25,327 nt of DNA from NCBI GenBank assembly GCA_023091735.1, contig JALKBU010000770.1:1-25327 (forward strand). Direction: 5' to 3'. The notes under the pieces are model-generated. The model was not told the DNA's origin. It saw only the letters and a list, made by a program, of their open reading frames with translations, and did no database searches. Numbering within the stretch: the stretch's first letter is position 1; each line of letters begins with the position of its first letter. A program made the translations under genes and the position numbers. The DNA is from Trichomonas tenax (taxonomy: Eukaryota > Parabasalia > Trichomonadida > Trichomonadidae). Positions 18,549 to 25,327 of the stretch are shown here, piece after piece.

Positions 18549-18869
18549 TTTTCGTGTTATTTAGAGACTTTTGGACCATTCTATGAAGCCAGTATCGATA
18601 TAACACCGACATCTCCGTTATTGAAATCTATTTGCTCAGCGAACTTATTTAACAATGAATATATAATATACATAAATAGTAATATTAAACTATTGAATAT
18701 TTCTTTCCAAAACTCATTTTTTAGAAAATTGTGAAAAATTGAAAATATTAACGAATATACTAAAAATCATTTGGAAATAAGATTGCATAGCAAAGCTTTA
18801 ATGAACATTAGGAGGACCAAGCCTTTTTTTGGATGCTTTCAAATTTTGATAATATTTACAAATAAAAAG
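18549..18869 (+). pseudogene. Possible gene relic, unidentified
   Basis: After a TGA at 18546-18548 this frame is open for 61 codons to a TGA at 18732-18734, then for another 45 codons to a TAG at 18870. The first 35 codons are protein-like (they contain LETFGPFYEASIDITPTSPL and LLKSICSANLFNNEY); later parts drift toward Asn/Ile/Lys-rich A+T composition. No ATG opens it and no family is recognised. It points away from the minus-strand relic next to it. Confidence 0.35.
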
Positions 18870-19136
18870 TAGATTATTTGTAGACATGATGTAAAGAAGA
18901 AACCTAATATATGCTTTGAAAGACAAGTCTTGATATTGCAAAAATCATTTTTGAAAATATTGAATTTCGATATTTATTGCGGATATAATATAAATGATTT
19001 GAAAATCAAACCTGATAAAAAGATTTTAGTATATGTCTGGAGTATAGAAGGTTTATAAAGAGATTGAAGACTAAAGCAGAGGAGTTTAATTTATAACCTT
19101 ATTCATATAAAATTTGACGTTTAGCAAAAAAGAGTT
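18870..19136. other. Spacer upstream of the DHHC gene
   Basis: A+T-rich, with no intact frame. A TCATA initiator-like word lies at 19103-19107, about 32 nt before the beginning of the DHHC reading frame; an in-frame TAG at 19122-19124 prevents extension upstream. A partial match to a trichomonad 3' splice motif (ACTAAAGCAG, 19070-19079) is present, but every frame after it hits stops. Confidence 0.45.
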
Positions 19137-19880
19137 TTGAAAGTTCCGCCAATCGACTTCCATCGTGTCAATGGATTAACTTGGCCGCTCGATGTCAAAC
19201 AGGTGCTCACTTGGATCGTAACTGCGCTCCCTCTTTTGTTTTTTTGGCTTGTCCAGTTCCCATTAATGGATACAAAAGCAAGCATTTTCTGGTCAATCCT
19301 GTTCATGGTCATCTACCTGATCGGCGTTATCCTTTTCGTCATAACAACACTCACAATTCACTATTTACCTTCGCCAACGGATATGGACCATTCTCGATAC
19401 TGCAAATATTGCCAAAGGAGAGTTCCTTCAGACGCCAAACACTGCAGGCTCTGCAATACGTGTCGTCTGGGATTTGATCACCATTGCAAATACGTTAATA
19501 ACTGCGTCACTTTACAGAATTACAACCAATTTTTCTATGGACTCCTTTCACTCGTTGTCTCGGCCCTCATTAACATTGTCAACATCAGCATTTCACTTTA
19601 TGGATATCTCAGAACAAACAAAGAAATAATTCTCGACAGACTCTCGCACCACATCAGAAAGAATATCACCGACAAAACCGCAAAGGTTTTAATGACACTT
19701 GTCTACCTTGCGAACTTCGGTTTAGCGATTCCATTAACAATCCTAATTTTATTCCATATTTATTTCCAAGAAAGATCAATTTCGACTTACGAGTTTATAT
19801 CCGATACAATCCCTCCAAGCACACAGAAGCTGCAAAGCTTTTGCTGCAAGAGTCATAAGTATCAAATCAAAAGTATATAA
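19137..19880 (+). CDS. DHHC palmitoyltransferase lacking an ATG start
   Basis: A protein S-acyltransferase that would attach palmitate to cysteines of membrane-associated proteins at endomembranes or the plasma membrane. The 247-codon frame holds four likely transmembrane helices (about 24-42, 50-71, 132-157, 184-209) and the zinc-binding Cys-rich domain between helices 2 and 3 (CKYCQRRVPSDAKHCRLCNT onward), with the catalytic DHHC at 114-117 followed by KYVNNCV. A TTxE-like STYE occurs at 216-219. The N-terminal HRVNGLTWPLDVKQ resembles the start of ZDHHC1/11-type enzymes, so coding begins near 19137. Yet the codon there is TTG, an in-frame TAG lies 15 nt upstream, and the first in-frame ATG is codon 44 (19266), after helix 1. 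Either a start codon was lost, a short upstream exon exists, or a non-AUG codon is used. Confidence 0.8.
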   Translation: MKVPPIDFHRVNGLTWPLDVKQVLTWIVTALPLLFFWLVQFPLMDTKASIFWSILFMVIYLIGVILFVITTLTIHYLPSPTDMDHSRYCKYCQRRVPSDAKHCRLCNTCRLGFDHHCKYVNNCVTLQNYNQFFYGLLSLVVSALINIVNISISLYGYLRTNKEIILDRLSHHIRKNITDKTAKVLMTLVYLANFGLAIPLTILILFHIYFQERSISTYEFISDTIPPSTQKLQSFCCKSHKYQIKSI

Positions 19881-20341
19881 ATGTTCCTCAATAAATAGTA
19901 TGTTTGTATTGTTTTGATTAATCTCTCTCTATTTTTCACATTTTCATCCTATACTTCATAATATATTTTCATCGCAAAATACTTTTTTAAACAGAAGCAT
20001 TTGCTCATAGAATTAAGATTTTCATCGACTTTTGAGCATTTAAGAAATTGTTTGATGGCCGTATCTAAAATATTATCTCAATTTTTTTAATCAGTTTTGA
20101 ATAAGCTTGTGGTGATAAAGCATAATCGGATTCATCGCGCAAATGCTATAGTGTTGATTGCAGCCTTTGATATTGATGATATAAAATTCAAAATATTTTA
20201 TAGTTTGTTTGATCGTTCTAAAATTCAAAGTTTAAATATAATTAGAGGATATTGTTATGTTGGTAGAAGAATAAAAGAACATCCATCGATTGTAATGAGA
20301 AAAAGAGGGTCTTAAAACCTAAAAGGGGGTCCAAATAACAG
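19881..20341. other. Spacer with a weak open frame
   Basis: A 461-bp spacer. A 73-codon plus frame at 20097-20315 starts with TTG and includes KHNRIHRANAIVLIAAFDID; it might be a remnant, but nothing links it to a family. The last 40 bp before the CAF1 ATG are comparatively G-rich (AAAAGGGGGTCC). No clear initiator motif is seen. Confidence 0.45.
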
Positions 20342-21112
20342 ATGGATAAGAATATTCGTGACGTCTGGGCGCACAATCTCGAGGACGAGATGAAGAAAAT
20401 TTCCGAATTAATTGAGGACTATCCATACATCGCTATGGATACTGAATTTCCTGGCCAAATTGCAAAGCCTTTCGGAAATTTCGCTTCACAGGAGGACTAC
20501 GTCTACCAATTAACGCGCTTAAATGTTGACTTCCTCAAAATCATCCAAATCGGTATCACTCTTGGCGATGGACGCGGCGGATATCCTCAGCCGACATCTA
20601 CGTGGCAATTCAACTTCAAATTCAACCTCGACGAGGATATGCACACATCAGAGTCAATCGAGCTTCTCCAGCAATCTGGAATTGACTTCAAGAGGTTCAA
20701 TAACGAAGGAATTTCGCCATTCGAGTTCACACAGCTTCTTTACACTTCAGGACTCGTCATGAACGATAAGATTGTCTATTTGACATATCACTCCGTCTCT
20801 GACTTTGCTTATTTGCTCAAAATGTTGACTTGCAAGCCTCTCCCACCTGATATCAAGGAATTCAACAACCAACTCAATGTCTTGTTCCCCAACTACTACG
20901 ACATCAAGCTTATCGCCAGCAAAATGGATATTATGGGTGGCGGTCTTCAGGCATTGGCCAATGAGCTCGGCGTCTCTCGTATCGGTCCTGCTCACCAGGC
21001 GGGTTCCGATGCCTTGATTACACTCGATACATTCACTGCATTGATGAATAGATACTTTGGTGGCAATCTTGACAAGAAGGAATACAAGAACCTCATTTTC
21101 AGCATTTGTTAG
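20342..21112 (+). CDS. CAF1: CAF1/POP2-type mRNA deadenylase
   Basis: The catalytic deadenylase of the CCR4-NOT complex, which shortens poly(A) tails of mRNA. The protein has 256 residues, slightly shorter than animal CNOT7 (285), and consists of the DEDD-family nuclease domain only. Exo I is AMDTEFPG with Asp33 and Glu35; exo II is YHSVSDFAYLL with Asp154; exo III is GPAHQAGSDALITL with His218 and Asp223, so all catalytic residues are present. The NLDEDMHTSESIELLQQSGI segment (96-115) is also typical of the family. The ATG start gives the expected short N-terminus before WAHNLEDEM. It is intact and intronless, with good codon regularity. Its scaffold partner NOT1 is not in this window. Confidence 0.96.
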   Translation: MDKNIRDVWAHNLEDEMKKISELIEDYPYIAMDTEFPGQIAKPFGNFASQEDYVYQLTRLNVDFLKIIQIGITLGDGRGGYPQPTSTWQFNFKFNLDEDMHTSESIELLQQSGIDFKRFNNEGISPFEFTQLLYTSGLVMNDKIVYLTYHSVSDFAYLLKMLTCKPLPPDIKEFNNQLNVLFPNYYDIKLIASKMDIMGGGLQALANELGVSRIGPAHQAGSDALITLDTFTALMNRYFGGNLDKKEYKNLIFSIC

Positions 21113-21388
21113 TTAATCATAAACAATTTTTTAGTCAAATCATATATTTTCAATTTTTTATTTTTCAATAAACTGAAAGGAACTTTTTTTATATCGTCAA
21201 TGTCTTAATTATCAGTCTAATAATAAAATTACAATGGCGTTTTAAGTCAAATGCGAGAAAATTAATTTTGAATTTTAATTTTTTTGCAGATAAACAAATA
21301 ATTCCTTCATAAGCAGATTTTATATCAATTTTTGACTTTGATGGTGAGTTTAGAGGCATAATTAGTTTACAAAAAAATTTAATATCAA

Positions 21389-22861
21389 ATGATTGACGAG
21401 TACAAATTCATCGTATTAAGTCCATTCCACTTAAATGACCAAAACAAGCGTCTGGATAATATCCTAAAGCAGAAAAACAACTTAAATTACACTGTTAGCG
21501 CTTTCAAAACTTATATTTCAGCAGGGCAAACATTGGCAAACGCAATGGAGAATATTGCCGACACGTTCTTGGACTGCGGGTCACTTTCTCAAGATCCAAC
21601 AATCGCAAACATTTCAAGTTGCATCAATTATTTTAAATCTAATCTTGAATCATAAGTCCACCTCAGAAATTTGTCGATGTCGATATCGCAAATTGTGAGA
21701 AAGCATACAAAGAATCGTCAAAAAAAAAAAACAAATTTCTTTGGCATTTTAGATAAAATCATGACAGCTAAGAAAGTCGATAATCCACTCCTCCAGCAGC
21801 TCAACAACTCGCGTAAGGAAGCTGCAGTTTCCAATTTTGAATTCGGAAATGGATTTGGAAAAGTTTGGCACTCTCGCTATGCCACTGTCATCAATCAGCA
21901 GTTCAAGTTCTACAAGGTTCGTGGCGAGATCATCGAAGATCGCGGCACAATCGATCTCTTGACAGCGAGTGTTAAGAAAGATGTTGAGTCAGGTCGTCAA
22001 AATTGCCTCAGAATCACTGATCCGAAGTATTCATGAGTCTTCCAATACACAGACTCACAGGAGGCGGACAGATGGATACAGACAATCAAGGAGAACGTTT
22101 CTTACTCTCTCGATCACCACGATGATGGCCGCAAACCATCAGAAGACCGCCAGGAAGACAAATGCGCTGATTGCGGCGGCCAGTGCCCAACATGGTGCTG
22201 CATCCACTGCTCAGGTATCCACAGAAGCCTTGGCGTCAACATTTCGAAAGTTAGATCTCTCATGCTTGACAAACTTGATTCCGATCTTCGTTCTCTTATG
22301 AATGCTGTCGGCAATGAGCGCACAAATGAAGTTCTCCTTTCAGGATCGAAGCCACCAGAAGACATGCAAAGAGAGGATCTGATCAAGGCTAAGTACATCG
22401 ATCTTGCTTTCATGTCTAAGACTGATGACGACATATTCACCTACATCGAGAAGCGAAACTTCAATGGTGTGATGTGAATCTTTTCGGGACAGTTGCGTCC
22501 TTCAGTCAAAAGAATCTCGTATTCCGACCACCTCATCAACACACAAAGTGGCTTCCATGGTGATGCCACGGTATACAACTCTATTCATCCACTTCACGTT
22601 GCATTAAATACGGATAATCTCAATATATTCGATATTGGTGAATGGACACAGCTCGCTTATGCTGTTTATCACAAGAAGATTCAAGCTGTCAACGCTTTAA
22701 TGAAAGTTGGCGCCGATCCAGGAAAGCACGGAAAGACAGTAAATCCATACCACATCGCTGTTATTAACGGTGATCGTGATCTTGGTGCTCTTTTCCTTCC
22801 ATTCTGGCAAGGCGACCAAACTCCAGCCAAGATAGAACCACCGATTAATCTTGTGCCATAA
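21389..22861 (+). pseudogene. Broken BAR-PH-ArfGAP-ankyrin gene (ACAP-like)
   Basis: The intact ancestor would be an Arf GTPase-activating protein with a BAR membrane-curvature domain. Order: BAR-like helices (21389 onward; AFKTYISAGQTLANAMENIA), PH domain (about 21850-22115; FGKVWHSRYATVINQQFKFY), ArfGAP zinc finger (22160 onward; CSGIHRSLGVNISKVRSLM) and an ankyrin-like C-terminus (about 22580-22830; HPLHVALNTDN, NPYHIAVINGD). Damage: TAA at 21653-21655, where the coding sense moves to the -1 frame (FVDVDIANCEKAYKES) and returns to the original frame at a 12-A run (21720-21731), with the second half of BAR missing; TGA at 22034-22036 inside PH; TGA at 22475-22477; and only 8 residues between the second and third zinc cysteines instead of about 16. 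The conserved Arg of HRSLG remains. The final stop is TAA. Confidence 0.85.
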
Positions 22862-23683
22862 GTTAGTTTAAATGACTTCTTTGATTGTTTGATTTTCATT
22901 ATAGTTTAGTAAAATGATATATTTTACAATATTAAACCCCTTCTAAAATCGCATATGTTTGTAAGGTCCAACTATTGTGATATAATTTGTTTTTGGGAAA
23001 GAATAGCTTTGTCTTATTTTGAAAATTGTAACTTCTAAAAAGAAAAGGAAGTTTACAATTTTTGAAAAAGATGCAACACTTGATATAGAAAGATGTGTAT
23101 CTTCGCTTTGTATGTTGATTGCAATCCGTGAAAGATCAATATAAGAACTTGTGAAACTTGACGTATTCAGTTCTACTGAAGTCATCACCATAGATTTTAA
23201 TCAAGTCCCCGAGTGGAGGACTATCAAATTGTAAAAGTGAAAAATTGATGGAGATTTTATAAATCTTTTCATCTCATTCAAATTTTCTGAACTTTAAACG
23301 TTCATGAAAATCGGCTGAAAAGATTCTAAAAATATTCTTTACAAATCTCTTTAATTATGAAGGTATATCCTTTAATTCAACTCCCATAATATATAATTTC
23401 TCAGCAGAGAAAGATTTTGCTGAAAGTAAATCAACAACTATTTGAAATATGAATCAGTATCAAGATATGTTTTACTTAATAGCAAAGCATTAGTACAACT
23501 AGTTCAATCAGTGGATGTTAATGATGCACGAATTACTATCATATTTCTGTCCAAATTTATTTAGACACAATTTTCATTCCATCAAAAAGTTTCATTAAAA
23601 GTAACACAATCTAAAACGTAACAAAATTTACAAAAATCGAAAATTTTTGTTGATAGAAAAATTTTTTATCGCATTTTTGGAAA
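22862..23683. other. Spacer containing one gene relic
   Basis: An 822-bp A+T-rich spacer. The relic at about 22998-23234 is listed separately. The rest has no protein-like frame. Immediately before the eIF6 ATG the sequence reads CGCATTTTTGG, which resembles an initiator but lacks the TCA. Confidence 0.5.
22998..23234 (+). pseudogene. Relic of an unidentified protein-coding gene
   Basis: One plus frame reads KKRKFTIFEKDATLDIERCV, SSLCMLIAIRERSI, a TAA (23142-23144), then in the same frame ELVKLDVFSSTEVITIDF and NQVPEWRTIKL, ending in TAA at 23232-23234. The composition is clearly protein-like on both sides of the single internal stop, and the final segment looks like a natural C-terminus. 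No start is preserved. The opposite strand is also open (22943-23191) but gives a Ser/Ile/Phe-rich product. I do not recognise the family. Confidence 0.45.
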
Positions 23684-24430
23684 ATGGTTTCACGTTGCAA
23701 GTACCAAAGTTCATCTGAAGTCGGTGCTTACGCTACACTCACAGACACGTACTGCCTCCTCCCAACGACTACCACTGACTCTTGGACCTCTGTTTTCGAA
23801 GATTTACAAGAAATCAGCGGAATTCCACTTGTCATGTCTAATATCGCTGGTACACCGATCGTTGGCAGGCTTACTGTCGGAAACAAGAACGGTCTTCTTG
23901 TTCCTCTCACAACAACAGATTCCGAACTTCGAGCCATCGAAAACTCTCTTCCTGACGGTGTCATCGTTGAGAGAATCGAAGAGAAGTTCTCTGCGCTCGG
24001 GAACGTCATATCGTGCAATGACCACATCGCTTTAGTTCACCCAGAACTCGACCAAGAAACTCTCGATGTCATTAGAGATGTTCTCCAGGTCGATGTCTTC
24101 CCAACTTTGATCGCCAATGAGACATTGGTTGGTTCTTACTCTGTTTTCACCAACCGCGGTGGAATTGTCACTCCAAACGCGACTGTTGAAGAAATTGAGG
24201 AACTTTCTGGACAATTAGGAATTAATATCGAAGCTGCTACTGTTAATAGAGGAAGCAACTTGGTTAGCGCTGGATGTTTAGTTAATAACGAATATCTTTT
24301 CTGCGGATGGGAAACAACAGCCTTAGAGATCGCAAACTTGACAAGGATATTCAAGATTGACGATAGTTCTAAGAAGACTAACGAAATCCTTAATATTGAT
24401 AACCAAGATCTTTTGGATTTGATCTTATAA
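23684..24430 (+). CDS. EIF6: Translation initiation factor 6 (eIF6/Tif6)
   Basis: The anti-association factor that binds the 60S ribosomal subunit, acts in its nuclear maturation and prevents premature joining with 40S. The 248 residues match the family's usual length of about 245. The pseudo-fivefold repeat architecture is visible: SSEVGAYATLTDTYCLLP near the start, GTPIVGRLTVGNKNGLLVP (57-75), then FSALGNVISCNDHIALVHPE, and later GSYSVFTNRGGIVTP and GSNLVSAGCLVNNEYLFCG. The ATG start matches the conserved N-terminus. It is intact and intronless, and a single-copy housekeeping gene in most eukaryotes, which anchors this segment as host chromosome. The open frame on the opposite strand (24136-24588) is mostly its shadow. 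Confidence 0.96.
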   Translation: MVSRCKYQSSSEVGAYATLTDTYCLLPTTTTDSWTSVFEDLQEISGIPLVMSNIAGTPIVGRLTVGNKNGLLVPLTTTDSELRAIENSLPDGVIVERIEEKFSALGNVISCNDHIALVHPELDQETLDVIRDVLQVDVFPTLIANETLVGSYSVFTNRGGIVTPNATVEEIEELSGQLGINIEAATVNRGSNLVSAGCLVNNEYLFCGWETTALEIANLTRIFKIDDSSKKTNEILNIDNQDLLDLIL

Positions 24431-25079
24431 TCATATATTATGTATTGACTTAAACTATCTTCTAACATAGAGCGCAAACAAAACGAAATCAAATCATATT
24501 TTTTATCAACGATCAAAAAATCACATTGTACGATCAAAACATAATAGCTTGCATCAGCACTTCTTGTTTCTTCAATATCTTGATTCACTTTTTATGATGT
24601 TTTTTTGAATTTTAATAAGATCAATAACACTTCATCAATACGTTATCTGTCAACTGGATAGCTCAAATTTATTTTTTTGGTTTATCATTCATGATAATTT
24701 TATTAATGGTTCGAAAATAACAATATTGTAGGGAATGGAGCAGCAAAATCAACTATATAGATCCTGTTAAAGTAAATTTCATTATGAATTGGATCTCAAA
24801 CTCATTTTTTTATTTTTTGTATTATTATTTCATGATAAAAAGCCTCAGAAAGCTTGTCAATGATTCAGCAATAGCTATGGCATAATATTCACTTGATGTT
24901 GTGGTTTTTTATCAAATTGATATTTCAGACTTTTTATTAATTGAAATTGAGCAATTTCGATGAATTAATTGAGGTATATAGGAGTATCTTTATCTATTGG
25001 TGATGATTAGAAGACTTGAAATACAATTTTAAATAAATTTGATGTTTTATTTTACATGATCAAACAAAATTTACACGTC
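24431..25079. other. Spacer between eIF6 and the right repeat
   Basis: A 649-bp A+T-rich spacer without an intact gene. On the minus strand, 24434-24588 is open and slightly protein-like (it contains EETRSADASYYVLIVQCDFL), but the frame starts with GTG and runs into the antisense of eIF6, so it is at most a remnant. Confidence 0.5.
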
Positions 25080-25327
25080 AGAAATAATTTATCTTTGTAA
25101 AAGTCAACAAATTTTAAGAGTGTTAAAGTCTGGAAATCGCCACACTCCTCAGATGGAATGTGGCAGACCTCTCCGCTGATCAATTTGCCGAGCACTTAAT
25201 AATGGCAGTATTTTTCCTTCTGCGGTGTAGTCCCGCGACCTTCATAACTTTTTATCTGATCAATATTTTTTCGATTTGAAAGTACTTTCATGTACTTATT
25301 GATAGTTGTCTATCCAGTGGTATAAGT
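25080..25327 (-). repeat. Right copy of the 248-bp inverted repeat
   Basis: Reverse complement of 10-257, collinear without gaps, with about 9 differences. Read from its inner edge it begins AGAAATAATTTATC, and the window ends inside the repeat, so its outer limit is not visible. The left copy stops being similar at the equivalent base (257/258 opposite 25080/25079), which marks a shared element end. Confidence 0.9.

Noticed and set aside
19020..19136. A spliced first exon for the DHHC gene using ACTAAAGCAG (19070-19079)
   Set aside because: The motif only partly matches the trichomonad branch/3' splice consensus, and all frames downstream of it meet stops before the DHHC frame.
22034..22477. 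TGA read as tryptophan or selenocysteine in the ArfGAP gene
   Set aside because: The membrane-protein gene ends naturally at a TGA (6635-6637), and the ArfGAP gene also has frame shifts and a shortened zinc finger, so decay explains the TGAs better.
24136..24588. Minus-strand 150-codon ORF over the eIF6 3' end
   Set aside because: It starts with GTG and two thirds of it is the shadow of eIF6; no family feature is seen.
1..25327. The whole window as one Maverick/Polinton or other self-mobile element
   Set aside because: It has inverted ends, but no integrase, protein-primed polymerase, packaging ATPase or capsid gene is present, and the genes inside are host housekeeping and signalling genes.

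Overview
The window looks like nuclear DNA of a parabasalid protist, most likely a trichomonad such as Tritrichomonas or Trichomonas. This is an inference. The evidence is: intronless genes with eukaryotic signalling and housekeeping products; A+T-rich spacers of up to about 2 kb; very short leaders, some with a TCA-Y-W initiator-like element just before the ATG; and a large CAMK-type kinase and a signal-peptide surface protein of the kind trichomonads carry in expanded families. No bacterial gene, tRNA, rRNA or CRISPR array was recognised.

Layout: a 248-bp repeat (10-257) opens the window and its inverted copy (25080-25327) closes it, about 96% identical with no net indel. Between them lie: a decayed gene fragment (371-595); a CAMK-like kinase (2219-3202); a type I membrane protein (4136-6637); a 21-bp-periodic array (8146-8273) just before a Glu-rich disordered protein (8284-10839); and, convergent with it, a 2159-residue neurofibromin-type RasGAP (10984-17463, minus). 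These are followed by two decayed genes (17617-18356 minus; 18549-18869 plus), a DHHC palmitoyltransferase that lacks an ATG start (19137-19880), a CAF1/POP2 deadenylase (20342-21112), a broken BAR-PH-ArfGAP-ankyrin gene (21389-22861), another gene relic (about 22998-23234) and translation factor eIF6 (23684-24430).

The genes do not form an operon. NF1-like RasGAP, ArfGAP, DHHC enzyme and kinase all belong to small-GTPase or membrane signalling; CAF1 and eIF6 are mRNA-decay and 60S-ribosome housekeeping genes. I see no evidence that their neighbourhood is functional.

The most informative observations are: (i) inverted copies of one repeat at both window ends, with both similarities stopping at the same element position, as expected if mobile elements flank this block; (ii) a near-complete neurofibromin architecture in a probable trichomonad; (iii) several spacers that hold decaying coding sequence; and (iv) a DHHC gene and an ArfGAP gene caught at different stages of damage. 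I did not find a convincing new multi-gene system.
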